Part shown: one piece after another, positions 34,031-45,606 of the stretch | How positions within the stretch are numbered: the stretch's first letter is position 1 | Layout: the number at the start of each line of letters is the position of its first letter | NCBI RefSeq assembly: GCF_964204645.1 | Contig: NC_134032.1 | Coordinates: 2,382,916 to 2,446,915 of the forward strand | Origin: Tubulanus polymorphus | Lineage: Eukaryota > Nemertea > Palaeonemertea > Tubulaniformes > Tubulanidae | Direction of reading: 5' to 3' | Length of the DNA: 64,000 bases | The notes under the pieces: model-generated | Seen by the model: only the letters and a program-made list of their open reading frames with translations | Told to the model about the DNA's origin: nothing | Databases searched by the model: none | Made by a program: the position numbers and the translations under genes

Positions 34031-36665
34031 CAATTCAATTCAATTCAATATTTATTTCACGGAAAAGCAGAACAATCAAATCATAAGAAAGCTAAACAAA
34101 TATAAAAAAGAACGAGAAAATAAAAAAAAATTTACAAATGTTATAGCGCGCTTTTCCATGTGGGCCTTGCAAAGCCTTAAAGGCCGCTAACGCAGGCACC
34201 CAATGAAAGAGAGAGAATAAAGAAGAAGACAGAGAGAGAAAAGGAACAGATGAGCTCGTGCTTGAGAGAATTTATAAGTACAGTAGAATGGTTTAGGGAA
34301 TACTTGTATTGTTATAATAATGAGACGCTAAGTTGATGTAATGGCAAATTTGGAGCAATTGTAACAGGTTGAGTTGTTGCAGATTATGTTCATATTGTAT
34401 TTGGAGGTGAGATGTGACTTTAGATGGCGTTTAAGAGTATGTTTATTCATGTGCAGCATTTGCATTGAGAAGGGAAGGTTTTCCCAAATTGAGAACATTT
34501 TTGAGAAAGATTTAGTGCTTGTATTTGGTTGATTTAGAGGTAGACAATATGTGTGATCATGTTGAATGCTTTTGTAGGTGTTGATAGTGGGAGAAAGGTT
34601 TTCAATGGTAAAGATGTTTTTGAAATGATGTGGTGACGATAGTAAAGTTTGATGGATGAATATGGTGGTTTTTTGTATGAGGATGTCGTTTATTTTGAGA
34701 ATGTTTAACTTTTTGAAGAGAGGATCAGAGTGGGTGGTATAATTTGATTTGGTTATGATTCTGGAAATTTTTTCTGGACGAGTAGGCATCTGTTGTTGTG
34801 TTGCGAGTGACCCCATGCTAGTAGCCCGTAGGTTAGGTGAGGATATATAAGGGTATAGTAAAGTGTAACAAGGTGTTGATAGTCAAGTATGTTCTTGGTT
34901 TTGTTTATTATTCCAGTGATCCGAGAGATTTTTTTGTGTATTTTTTCGATGTGTGGTTTCCAATTGGGATTTTCGTGTATCGTTAGACCTAGGAAGTCTG
35001 TTTGCTTTACTCGTTCTATAACGGTATCGCCTAATTTGATGTGAAAATTGTGATGCAAGTACGGTTTTCTTTGGTAGTTATGAAATATAATGTATTTAGT
35101 TTTTGTATGATTAGGTGTTGATCTGTTGGCTAGAAGCCAGTCATCTAATTTTAGGAGATCAGTATTTTTGTGCGAGAGTGTTGAGGTTCTTATGAGATGA
35201 GATGCAATTTGTGTCGTCTGCGAATAGAATGTAGTTTAAATGGTCAGTACAGCGGTAGATGTCATTGATGTATACGAGGAATAAGAGAGGGCCAAGGATG
35301 GAGCCTTGGGGGACGCCTATATTTGTGAAGAGTGTTGAAGAGGTTGAAGAATTAAATGAAACGAAGTGTTGCCTGTCAGAAAGATAAGAGGAAAACCAAT
35401 TTAAGGCTGTTCCTCGAATACCGTAATGTTCAAGCTTTTTGAGTAGAATTTTGTGGTTCAGGGGGTCGAAAGCTTTAAAGAGGTCTAAAAAAATACCAAT
35501 GGTCCAATTATTGTGGTTATCTAAGGAATTTGTAATTCTGTCGATAAGTTCAAGAATGGCATGTTCCGTAGAGTGGTTTGGTCGAAAACCATATTGATTT
35601 TGGAATATTTGTTTTTCAATGAATTTTGAGATTTTTTGGTGAACGAGTTTTTCGTATATTTTTGATATAGAGTTGAGTAGCGATATTGGTCGATAGTTTT
35701 TAACTAGATCCTTCTCACCCTTTTTGTGTAGGGGAATCATTTTGGCTGTTTTAAGATGATTTGGAAAAACCCCTGTTTTGAGAGATTGATTGATAAGGTG
35801 TGTGAGAGGACAAGAGATATAGTTAATGATTTGTTTTAATGTATGCGTTGAAATGTTATCTTGGCCAGATGAGTGTTTTTGTTTAAGATTCCTTACAACT
35901 TCTATGACATCTTGTTCACAAACTGGTGAAAGGAAGAAATTTGAATTAGATTTGGGCACTTTATTTAGGTAAAAGTCTGATAAAAACTGGGGCTTAGGTA
36001 AATTGTTAGCCAAGGTTTCGCCGATTTTGTTGAAGTGACTGTTGAAAGAGTTAGCGATTACTGCTGGGTCGTCTGTATCAGTGTTATTGATTTTGAATGA
36101 GTGTGTGATGTCTTGCTTGTTGTTTGTTTTGTTGATTATTTCTTTTAAGATTTTCCATGTGTTTTTGATGTTACCATTTGCAGATTTAAAGATTTTTGAT
36201 AGTGCTGTTTTTTTGCTGCTCTGATAATAGAGTTAAGTTTATTTTTATAGATTTTAAAGTTGTTCTTTTCAACTATTTGAAGAGTAGGGTTTTTTATCGA
36301 GAGAAAATGTTTATATTTGTTGTCTTTGTTGTATATTGATTGAATTATACCTTTCGTTATCCAAGGATTTTTGGGTGTGTTGTATTTATTGTGTTAGAAT
36401 TTCTTGGTTATTGTTTCAGATCCAATAATATGATTAATAGTCGAAGAGAAAGATTCAAAGGCATCGTTAATTGGGGTGTCATCATCGTGAATGAGTGCTT
36501 GGAAATTAGTTGTTCTTAGTTTTTCACAAATGTTTTTCATTCCTTGTTCATTGATTATCTGTTTTGTGTTGGAGGTCTTGCTATTATTTGTTTGTTTTTT
36601 GGATAGACTGCAAGCGAATGTGAAAAAATGATCCGAGAGTGGTGTAGTTAAGATACCCGAGTGAT
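34031..36665 (-). pseudogene. Jockey-like LINE, 5'-truncated, frameshifted
   Basis: Read on the minus strand from 36665. The copy starts at the very end of the endonuclease domain (LSDHFFTFA), passes through a stop near 36400 in the linker, and continues into reverse transcriptase (36013-35159). RT landmarks are HKKGEKDLVKNYRPISLLNS, YGFRPNHSTEHAILELIDR, FLDLFKAFDPLNHKILLKK, GVPQGSILGPLLFLVYIND and the catalytic LFADDT. A frame change near 35159 leads to the thumb region (DFLGLTIHENPNWKPHI; 35058-34753). A second near 34800 leads to the C-terminal piece, which ends at 34328. The 3' tail is a short TTGAA-type repeat at 34031-34050. At least three breaks make it inactive. Confidence 0.85.
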
Positions 36666-37123
36666 AGGCTGCTCGTCACTTCGATTATCAATTCAAATAT
36701 AAATAAACAAATTTATTGCCGCAAGACTTCACACTCAGCCGCGGTCTTCAAAGAAAAATTTCAACAATTACCCGTCTTCTTCATCTGTACACTTCATCAT
36801 CCACGGGATATTTACTGCTCTAAATATTACAAGCACCGTCGAGCTGTAGCTGTAAAGATCGATGAATCAACGTGTGTCTTTAATCGTCGTTCCGCGGATC
36901 CGCTGCGAATTCTCCTCGCCATGAAAATCAAATCAAGTACAAATAAATGTATTACTCCCAGTGATTTGGCCACGGGTTTCAGGCAGTTAGTTTAACAATA
37001 TTCTATTTTCCTTTACAAAATTGTACGGATATTTAGTACGATATATCATTTAAGTACCATTAAAGTACCGGCGAGTCGTAGGCCTAAACTAAACATGCCG
37101 GAAAGATGCAGCAGAGAAAAGCT
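36666..37123. other. Left flank of the USP-carrying TIR element
   Basis: No gene. About 36936-37050 resembles 38318-38420 on the other side of the element (CAGTGATTTGGCCACGGG, AATATTCTATTT), so the insertion sits between two diverged direct repeats. Confidence 0.45.
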
Positions 37124-37132
37124 GTAGTGTTG

Positions 37133-38295
37133 CGGTGTTGTCATATCGCGGAAAGACGGAATCGCGGAATTTTCCAAAAACGCGGAATTTCTTCATTTTT
37201 ACTATAAATAGGAAACGAGTTTTCCCACGGGGATACCCACTGTCGGACAGGGCACCGGACCCAGGTTTTCAACACCGGGAATTAGTATTTGATAATTTAT
37301 TATATCGCCAGTCAACAACTTAACGATACTGTTACAAATAATGGAGAACCTAGGCAATACCAAGAATGGCAATACGTGCTTTGCGAATTCAGTGATACAG
37401 AGTATCGCTGCATTAACTGAAGGAATACACATCGATGGTACGTAAACGTAGGATTTGTGATGACACCATGGGTCATTCTCCAGGACTCAGTTCCGAGTTA
37501 AGATTTGACTCTGGTCTCTGGATTTAAAACATTGGAAATGAATTGATTCTAAGTAACTCAGAGTTAACTCTCAAAACTGTGGGACTGGATCGATGTCAGA
37601 CGAAAATAAATAGACATTATGTATATTTCATTCTGGCTTAGGATTGTTCATGCGTGTTGTGTGTCTACATTGTTGTTAAAAGCGAATGCGGTTTATCTTT
37701 TAGAATTAAATGATATGAAAGATTATAAAATGGTTTCGTTTTTTTTAAAGTTTACTTTGTGACTGCTATAACACATATGTTCCTATTCTGATTATTTGGA
37801 TCAAAAGACTTATTGGTAGCGGTACTGGACGGCCGTAAAATTATAATAATTTCAAAGGAATTTGAACCGGAACTTGTTTGGTCGTAGGATTTCATATTTG
37901 CAACCATCTACAACTACGGTCCGACACCGCGAACGTGCTAAATATTTATCTGATAATATTCGTTTCTGAAGTTCTCAAAAAGTCGATGAACTTCGATAAC
38001 CGAAGTTTGCCTAGTAGAAATAGACATTAGGTGCCTGGTCTCTTTCACCCCACTTGATTCTGACTTCTTCTACAGGTGGCAGCCAGTCAACGGTATCGTA
38101 ATATAATAATTCCATATAAAATTGCCTGCAAATAATGGGATTCGAACCTAACTCGTTGCATCGATCGGTCCAGTGCCCTGTCCGACAGTGGGTATCACCG
38201 TGGGAAAACCCGTTTACTATTTAAAGTAAAAATGAAGAAATTCCGCGTTTTTGGAAAATTCCGCGATTCCGTCTTTCCGCGATATGACAACACCG
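37133..38295. mobile_element. 1.16-kb TIR element with 9-bp target duplication (MULE-like)
   Basis: The ends are inverted repeats of roughly 120 bp beginning CGGTGTTGTCATATCGCGG and continuing through AAAGACGGAATCGCGGAATT to the CGGACAGGGCAC region. Perfect 9-bp direct repeats GTAGTGTTG flank it at 37124-37132 and 38296-38304. Long TIRs with a 9-bp duplication are typical of Mutator-like elements; that placement is inference because no transposase is present. The interior carries a USP-like exon (37341-37437) and, near the right end on the minus strand (about 38145-38125), a B-box GGTTCGAATCC suggesting a tRNA-derived segment. Relative: 47269-47982. Confidence 0.85.
37341..37437 (+). CDS. Ubiquitin-specific protease Cys-box exon inside the TIR element
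   Basis: An ATG at 37341 opens a 32-codon exon beginning MENLGNTKNGNTCFANSV and continuing with IQSIAALTEGIHID. It is followed at once by a strong splice donor (GTACGTAA at 37438), in phase 1. The pattern N-x-G-N-T-C-F-x-N-S-x-x-Q is the catalytic Cys box of USP-family (C19) deubiquitinases, with Cys at residue 13. USP Cys boxes normally sit at the start of the catalytic domain, so this looks like the first exon of a captured or encoded USP; the His box and the rest are not in the element. The related element at 47.3 kb keeps only MENL and then diverges. The Cys-box match is clear; expression is unknown. Confidence 0.6.
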
Positions 38296-38304
38296 GTAGT
38301 GTTG

Positions 38305-39080
38305 ACGAGGTACCAAAATAAATGAATTTATTACCACCAGTGATTCGGCCACGGGCTTCAACCATGTATCAATATTCTATTTCTCAGTACACACCGAGCT
38401 TTACCAAATCGACAGGATATTTAATAAATAACTGTATATAACACATGCTTATCCGCAAGCTGAAATCACGCTTGATATTCGGATTCAGTATTTCCGATAC
38501 CGCGGGTGATCGGAGATCGTTTGGCCGCTTGAAGTGTTTATTGAGTTGTGCTACTTTTAGGCCTACGTGCTTTACTGTTTCAAACAAACACAATATAATT
38601 TTTCAAAATTTGCAATAGAAAATCCGGCAACACTGCCATGACACGTAGCACAAATGATTTGTTTCTTCGTCCGAAAATGAAATTGATATTGCAAATGGAA
38701 TACACCATGAAATCTAACCCTGTTAAATAGAGGTGTAGGAATACGATGTTTACGAGGGTTAAACCGCAATAGGTCTAAGCCTCATCTGTCTGGAAGCTAG
38801 ACCTACGTGCATATACGTAGGCCTGCATCAGCTGATATGAAGATTTTGATAAGCTGTTAGCATTCGTCTGAGCAGGCAGCTTTATAAACATGGGTTTCAT
38901 TTGAGTTTTTCATCATTAATGAAACTTGTATTTTATTAATTCCTGATGAGTTACTACGGAGCCCCGGATGATAAGATCTTTTTTTCGTCTGAAAATCTTT
39001 TCGTTCAAAATAATTTTTTTGTCAGAACAAAATGTTTTTGTTCGAACCGAAAATGTTTTTTTCGATCGAACAAAATTGAT
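38305..39080. other. Non-coding; repeats flanking the TIR element and TTCGAAC-rich tract
   Basis: 38318-38420 is the diverged partner of 36936-37050. From about 38990 the sequence is rich in TTCGTTCGAACAAAA-type palindromic low-complexity repeats, which continue into the tandem duplication. Confidence 0.45.
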
Positions 39081-40391
39081 TTCGTTCGAACAAAACTTTA
39101 AATAAAAATTCGAAAATGTTCGATCGAATAGAATTCTTTTTATTCAAACTATTATTCGAACAAAATTGTTTTCGTTCACCAATTTTTTTTTGTCGGGACA
39201 AACAATTTTTCGTCCAAACAATAACATAGTTTTTTATTCGAACAACTTTTCATTTGTATAAAAAGTATATTGTTCGATTGAGCAAAATTGTTTTCATTCA
39301 AACAAAATTTTCTTGTGGGAACATTAAGTTTTTCGTTCAAACAAGTATATTGATCCATCGAAAGTTTTTCATTCCAAAGAAAAAGATTTTCGTGGAACTA
39401 AATAGTCTTTTCATTACGGAGTAAACTTTTTTCGAACAAAGTAATCTTCACACCCGAACACAATAGGTATAATACGAACCTGGATTTTCTTTGTATCCGA
39501 TATCCATATTATGCCTTTTCAGGATGATGCTTATCATACGTGTTTCTGACCATGTACGGGACACAACTTGATTAGGTCGTTTTGGAAATTTACTCGGTCC
39601 TGTACCTTTGCGATTACTCTGCCTCTCAGGACAGTGAAGAGAAGACGACTGAGGATACTACCTTGCGTGACTCCACTAGTTAGATCAACTTATTTCCAAG
39701 AGACAGTTCCGTTAATTTCGGCCACCTGTTTTCGATCGGAGAAAACTTCTTGATCTTGTCTGGATACTGTGTCGACCACGATCGCATGTATGCCGAAGCA
39801 GCTACACCATGCTTAAGAAAATGAAGGGAATTTAATAGAATCCTGTTCAACGGTCAACACGGTTTTATACAACGAAGCTCAACAAACAGTCAATTAGGCT
39901 TACTTGAAACCATGGATAACTGGAAAGGAAACAATAAATGTAAAATCCCACAATAGTTGAGAGTAAAAAGAGTAAAAAGTTAATATAAAATACTAGAAAT
40001 ATTTTTGGTGGTTCTGTCTAAAATGTTATATACATCAAATAAATACACATATAATATAAATAAATATACATTGATATAAAATATAACACGAATCACTGCG
40101 CATAGTTAGGTTTTGGGTCCTAGCGTACTGACAAATTTTAGAAGGAGTTTATTGTGAGGACTGAAACCTTTGTATGAGATCGACAGAGCGATCAGAATGA
40201 GTAATATTAGAAGTATCGTTGTATCTCCATAATTATCTACGGTGAGTTTGATGTCGAGCATTTCAACTGTAATTTCATATCGATTGTTGAGAAATGATAA
40301 CAGTTGAGAGACGGGAGCATCGTGTGCGTTTCTGCGCAGTTCACCGAGTAGCATTCGGATTCTAAACGGCTGGTATCATCAATGAATAATG
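39081..40391. repeat. Tandem duplication upstream of GPCR, copy 1 (1.31 kb)
   Basis: Near-identical to 40392-41704 with scattered substitutions and small indels. The unit starts TTCGTTCGAACAAAACTTT and ends CATCAATGAATAATGTT. The end therefore includes ATGAATAATGTT, the first codons of the GPCR that starts at 41694. In this copy the ATG runs into the TTCG-rich start of copy 2, giving a decapitated duplicate of the GPCR 5' end. A short plus-strand stretch resembling LINE RT (FNGQHGFIQRSSTNSQLG, near 39845) is also present. Confidence 0.9.
40106..40354 (-). CDS. 82-aa ORF with one membrane segment, duplicated
   Basis: The frame starts MLLGELRRNAHDAPVSQLLS, has one hydrophobic segment (ILLILLILIALSISY) and ends SPHNKLLLKFVSTLGPKT. 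The copy at 41418-41666 differs at two residues. Both lie in a recent duplication, so conservation carries little weight. It could be the last exon of an unrecognised minus-strand gene; no family recognised. Confidence 0.2.
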   Translation of the reverse strand: MLLGELRRNAHDAPVSQLLSFLNNRYEITVEMLDIKLTVDNYGDTTILLILLILIALSISYKGFSPHNKLLLKFVSTLGPKT

Positions 40392-41704
40392 TTCGTTCGA
40401 ACAAAACTTTAAATAAAAATTCGAAAATGTTCGATCGAACAGAATTCTTTTTATTCAAACTATTATTCGAACAAAATTGTTTTCGTTCACCAATTTTTTT
40501 TTTGTCGGGACAAACAATTTTTCGTCCAAACAATAACATAGCTTTTTATTCGAACAACTTTTCATTTGTATAAAAAGTATATTGTTCGATTGAGCAAAAT
40601 TGTTTTCATTCGAACAAAATTTTCTTGTCGGAACATTAAGTTTTTCGTTCAAACAAGTATATTGATCCATCGAAAATTTTTCATTCCAAAGAAAAAGATT
40701 TTCGTGGAACTAAATAGTCTTTTCATTACGGAGTAAACTTTTTTCGACCAAAGTAATCTTCACACCCGAACACAATAGGTATGATACGAACCTGGATTTT
40801 CTTTGTATCCGATATCCATATTATGCCATTTCAGGATGATGCTTATCATACGTGTTTCTGACCATGTACGGGACACAACTTGATTAGGTCGTTTTGGAAA
40901 TTTACTCGGTCCTGTACCTTTGCGATTACTCTGCCTCTCAGGACAGTGAAGAGAAGACGACTGAGGATACTACCTTGCGTGACTCCACTAGTTAGATCTA
41001 CTTATTTCCAAGATGAGACAGTTCCGTTAATTTCGGCCACCTGTTTTCGATCGGAGAAAACTTCTTGATCTTGTCTGGATACTGTGTCGACCACGATCGC
41101 ATGTATGCCGAAGCAGCTACACCATGCTTAAGAAAATGAAGGGAATTAAATAGAATCCTGTTCAACGGTCAACACGGTTTTATACAACGAAGCTCAACAA
41201 ACAGTCAATTAGGCTTACTTGAAACCATGGATAACTGGAAAGGAAACAATAAATGTAAAATCCCACAATTGTTGAGAGTAAAAAGAGTAAAAAGTTAATA
41301 TAAAATACTAGAAATATTTTTGGTGGTTCTGTCTAAAATGTTATATACGTCAAATAAATACACCTATAATATAAATAAATATACATTGATATAAAATACA
41401 CGAATCACTGCGCATAGTTAGGTTTTGGGTCCTAGCGTACTGACAAATTTTAGAAGGAGTTTATTATGAGGACTGAAACCTTTGTATGAGATCGACAAAG
41501 CGATCAGAATGAGTAATATTAGAAGTACCGTTTTATCTCCATAATTATCTACGGTGAGTTTGATGTCGAGCATTTCAACTGTAATTTCATATCGATTGTT
41601 GAGAAATGATAACAGTTGAGAGACGGGAGCATCGTGTGCGTTTCTGCGCAGTTCACCGAGTAGCATTCGGATTCTAAACGGCTGGTATCATCAATGAATA
41701 ATGT
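40392..41704. repeat. Tandem duplication upstream of GPCR, copy 2
   Basis: Second copy of 39081-40391. Its last 11 bp are the first codons of the plus-strand GPCR (ATG at 41694), so this copy is the one joined to the intact gene. It has a three-base insertion relative to copy 1 near 41012. Confidence 0.9.
41418..41666 (-). CDS. 82-aa ORF with one membrane segment, second copy
   Basis: Duplicate of the frame at 40106-40354, differing at two residues in the middle (GDKTV for GDTTI). It ends 27 bp before the GPCR start codon on the opposite strand. Same caveats. Confidence 0.2.
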   Translation of the reverse strand: MLLGELRRNAHDAPVSQLLSFLNNRYEITVEMLDIKLTVDNYGDKTVLLILLILIALSISYKGFSPHNKLLLKFVSTLGPKT

Positions 41705-42884
41705 TACTATCATCGCCGTTACTACAACCCAGCGACTGTCATACGCTTCCAGGACACCAGCTTTTATTACAGCCTTTAGAAGTTTCACTAGACGCGCTTA
41801 TCTTCTCAACTTCTACACATTTACTTTGTTAGTGTTTCCACTCGGAAGTGTGTTCAACTTTCTGACAATAATTCTACTGATTAAATGTCGCAGATACCAG
41901 ACTGTTCGTTACACGTTCCCCTATCTCATAACTCTCGCGTTTTCAGAACAAATCGTTTTATTTATCAAGCTGAGCAACTTTCCATATTATTTGAAATACA
42001 TCCTGGTAAAATTCCAATTTTACCCGAAAATATGTGGAGATAACTATATGACATTGTCAAAACATGGCAAACTGTGTTCATCATCATTGTACCATTTCTA
42101 TTATTATTTTCAGTACATTCCTAACAAATTAATTCCAAAATGTTTGTTGGTTAACATATCCTACAACCAAGCAATAGCAGTATCACACTACATAGTCTTA
42201 GCAATTGCTGTTGAAAGATTTGTTTCTATACGTTTACCATTCTTTCATATGAGATATTTCACCTACAAGCGGCGTGTCGTCATAGTATGTGGTGTCATAG
42301 TGTTTTCCTGCATCATAAACCTCGATTCTTCGAGTAAAAGTATCTACATTTATCGCAATGCGGTTCGTAGATATAACGAAACCTTCATTCAATTCAGTTG
42401 CAAGCAGTCTTATAGGATGAATCAATTTCTTTATGTTATTATAACAATGGCAAGAGTATTCTTTCAGGAGATATTTCCGGCCATTGCGATCATCATAGCA
42501 TCAATTCTAACTGGTTTATCCCGTGCTCAGAAATCTAGCATGTTGAATAGAACAGGAGCAGAACGCTTTCGGTCATCGACTAGTAAAACACTTCTAGTTG
42601 TCATTTTAGTCTATATAGTTTGTGTTCTACCCAACACTGTCACTAAATTAATGCATAACTTCAACGAATTTCTCATGTATGTGATCTGGATAAACCATCG
42701 TATTAATCTTTACGGATCCCCTACTAGAACGTTTTACCTAATACTTTTGTGGCGTGAATTAGAAGGAATATTTTACGGATTTCGAAACGTCTTGTTCTGC
42801 GTAAACTTTTTCATATATTTCGGTACGTTACAAGTTTTTAGAAGACAATTTATAAAACTGTTCTACTACAATACTGATAGGTAG
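41694..42884 (+). CDS. Class A (rhodopsin-like) GPCR
   Basis: Intronless 396-residue frame with seven hydrophobic segments. TM1 is FTLLVFPLGSVFNFLTIILL (GxxxN). The end of TM3 reads AIAVERFVSIRLPF, with ERF in place of DRY. The second extracellular loop is long and has a Cys (QFSCKQSYR). TM6 contains VVILVYIVCVLPNTVT, and TM7 has CVNFFIYFGTLQVFRRQF, an NPxxY variant (NFFIY) plus helix 8. These features fit peptide-type class A receptors of invertebrates. The start codon lies at the very end of the upstream tandem duplication. The ligand is not assignable, and sequence differs clearly from the GPCR at 32 kb. Confidence 0.8.
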   Translation: MNNVTIIAVTTTQRLSYASRTPAFITAFRSFTRRAYLLNFYTFTLLVFPLGSVFNFLTIILLIKCRRYQTVRYTFPYLITLAFSEQIVLFIKLSNFPYYLKYILVKFQFYPKICGDNYMTLSKHGKLCSSSLYHFYYYFQYIPNKLIPKCLLVNISYNQAIAVSHYIVLAIAVERFVSIRLPFFHMRYFTYKRRVVIVCGVIVFSCIINLDSSSKSIYIYRNAVRRYNETFIQFSCKQSYRMNQFLYVIITMARVFFQEIFPAIAIIIASILTGLSRAQKSSMLNRTGAERFRSSTSKTLLVVILVYIVCVLPNTVTKLMHNFNEFLMYVIWINHRINLYGSPTRTFYLILLWRELEGIFYGFRNVLFCVNFFIYFGTLQVFRRQFIKLFYYNTDR

Positions 42885-43559
42885 TCCGTTGTCAAAATTA
42901 GTTCATTTACAATGAATTTTGAACTGGATTTTTTTTACTCCCCAATCCATATATTATCACAGCATCATCAAATACAATACTTTCGATCTTTTACTCGGAT
43001 ATTGGTATAATAGTTTTCTTACATAATTGAGCCCCAGTTACTGATAGATTGATTTAAAACTTACAGTTATGTATCGGTGACGATGGAATAATACATTCAA
43101 ACGGCAGAATCGACGATGCTGACATTTCTGATTTGGCAAAGAGACCTATCCTATTTCGTTGCCAAAGTATCACAAATTTGTGGATTTGGTGATTTCGAGT
43201 TTATGTTGCGACATCTTCAGTTTTCCGTGCGCCACGTGTTGAGATCTATCAAACTACGCGGCGAGACTAGTGACCTTGAGTCCCGGAACCACTATTGTCG
43301 GATGTCAGAAATAAACGGAACAAAAATGTACCTAAAAATCCTACTCCCTCCACCATACACAAATACGCATTCTACGTTAACTACTCACCCACTCCCCCTC
43401 AGCGTGTACGTACTAATTGAATGGTCTCTTATTGGATTCCTGATCTCAGACAGCGCGTTAAATTGCTATTAAAGTTTTAAATGCCAGTGTATTTAGGGTA
43501 AACCATGCTTTCTTCCACTACGTACATCTGCATTTGCCTAGCAGTCGAGTAGTATCGGT
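42885..43559. other. Non-coding or unrecognised
   Basis: An open frame at 43116-43472 (118 codons) has no recognisable domain. Nothing else gene-like is visible before the BEL integrase remnant. Confidence 0.35.
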
Positions 43560-44432
43560 CAGTTCCTAGAAAATGCATATCCGACAATGCATCTACTTTT
43601 ACATCGGCCAATGAAGTCTTGAATGAGATAATTTCGTCGAATAAGGTTGCTAGTTATTTGGCTGAAAATAGATCGAGTTCAACCGGAGTTTATAGCCAAA
43701 CGTAGTCCCTGGCAAGGGGTTTTTATGAGCGGCTAGTGGGCTTGGTTAAAGGCATGATCAAAAAGATTTTATGTCGATCGAAACTCACATTTGAATTTAG
43801 TTACATTGTACTGTTAATAGAAATTGAAAGTCAACTGAATGATTTGGCCTTTGACATCAATCTTCAATGCGTCCGACATTCAGCCGCTCACGCCGTCCAT
43901 GCTCAAGTATGGACGCCGTATTGCAGGGTTTCCTCAAGCCTACGTGTGCGAGACGGAATTTAGTGATCCTGAATTCCTTGTCCATCGAGATTTGATTACT
44001 CGTCGTATGAATTATATATGGTTATTGTTCAGTTAATTTTGTCGTCGCTGCAAAATGTGAATATTTGTTGAGCTTACGCGAACGGCATCTTTCGCCCGGG
44101 AGATATCAGGAAAATGTTAAATTAGGCTCCGTCTTTCAAATTCATGACGACCCAGAAACCTATGGCGTCTAGGAGACGACACCGCGTTGCGTCGTGAAAA
44201 AGACTGGAAAGTTCGAAACGCTACTTTGAGGACATCCATTGGATTCACCAATGGTACAACATGCGCAGATCCGGGATCGCTAGGCGAGGCGAATCCTACC
44301 GAAAACGTAGACGGATCTGTGGTTGGAAAACGTCCAATCCGCGCATCTGCCGTTGCTGCTGATCAAAGAATCACGGCTGTTCGTAACCGCCGAGCGAAAC
44401 GACAAAATGTGTATGTGAATTCTGTTTTCTGA
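43560..44432 (+). pseudogene. BEL/Pao integrase C-terminal remnant
   Basis: Read through several frame changes, the segment gives ISDNASTFTSANEVLNEI (integrase core), SYLAEN and FIAKRSPWQGV, FYERLVGLVKGMIKKIL, IQPLTPSMLKYGRRI, LRERHLSPGRYQENVK and finally VRNATLRTSIGFTN before a stop at 44432. This is the order found at the end of BEL/Pao Pol. It is a different lineage from the intact element at 59-64 kb. Frame breaks make it non-functional. The 3' part (from about 44180) is repeated, diverged, at 11182-11545 in inverse orientation. Confidence 0.75.
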
Positions 44433-44597
44433 ACACGAGACTCTCGTAATTTGCATTCATTAGTTATCAATCAAGTTCTTTACCAACGTTAATTTCACTT
44501 AGTGAAAATATATGTCAGATATAAATGTAAATGATATTGAAATATTAATATTTTATAGGGGATAATAATATTCACGAAATTTTGGGGCGGGAGTACG

Positions 44598-44796
44598 TGG
44601 TTAACGTTTTGTATTCATTTTGTATGCATTCTAAGCATTGTAAGCAGGTTTATTCGTTCGGTATTGAGTTTTGAGTACACGTAGCGGTTAAAAACCCGTT
44701 ACTAATCTCAGTCACAGTGCCTCAATAAATAGGTCCAATTTTCTGTGTACTTGGCTGACATGCAATATAAAGAGAGAGAAATAAACTACCAGTGTA
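44598..44796 (+). mobile_element. BEL/Pao 3' LTR remnant
   Basis: Starts after a polypurine tract (GGGGCGGGAG, 44584-44593) downstream of the integrase stop. It includes TTCGGTATTGAGTTTTG and CTCAATAAATAGG, shared with the LTR at 10995-11181. The end is degraded (CAGTGTA for CTGTTACA). Confidence 0.55.
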
Positions 44797-44961
44797 TGAA
44801 CTGAAATATACAGCCCTAGTCAGTCTCTACAACTGCAGAATCTTTTACATGATCATACATCATTATTTCAAAGAAGATATGAACACTCAGTACTTTGATC
44901 AACAAAGCAGTCGAACACGAATCCTCTGGTCGTCAATTTTCGTTCTCCTTCGCCTGCAGCC

Positions 44962-45132
44962 ATGGCGCACACTGACGCAAAAATCCCACAAAGTGGAAGA
45001 ATAAGCTTTAATAACTCACCTAGAAATACATGTTCATTAATAAACCGTAAACCTAGTCTTATCTGTATGAAACGTATTGAGTCGCTACTTAATGAATTAG
45101 AAAACATTCGAATGAATATATGTTTAGAATGA
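44962..45132 (+). CDS. 56-aa ORF shared by both inverted arms
   Basis: Begins MAHTDAKIPQSGRISFNN and ends RMNICLE. The partner frame is on the minus strand at 10230-10502. No known family; the surrounding DNA is as similar as the frame itself. Confidence 0.2.
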   Translation: MAHTDAKIPQSGRISFNNSPRNTCSLINRKPSLICMKRIESLLNELENIRMNICLE

Positions 45133-45606
45133 ATTGATTTATGATATTTGACTTACTGATCATCGTTGACAATGTATTAAAACCTGGAAAAGGTGTTTTA
45201 AATTATAGGGTTTAAAAGGGAGACGTCAGAGCACAAAACTAGGAACTGCCACTTTAGAATGATAACAAATCGTTTAACTCACGTATTTCGTAGAACTAAC
45301 TGAATTCAGTTGTGATTCTATTTCCGCTGGGTGCTATTATATACGTGGACTAGCGAGACAAGTGTTTTCACAGCAGTAGTAACCGAATATTACAACGTAA
45401 ATTAGACGGTTTGTTCAGTTCAAACAAATGAACGGAATTTGAATCCATTTTCATCGATTTAAATACTTCAACAATTTCAGCTGCGCTATTTTCAAATGAA
45501 TATCTTCCATATATTCTAAATACGTACACATTGCTTCTAACGTAGGCCCACCTAATACGTTGCCCTTGTTATAATGTTCAGTAGATCATTTCCCTGTGCA
45601 TCCTTA

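Noticed and set aside
43116-43472. 118-codon plus-strand frame upstream of the BEL remnant
   Set aside because: No recognisable motif and no splice or promoter support; may be chance or decayed retrotransposon sequence.
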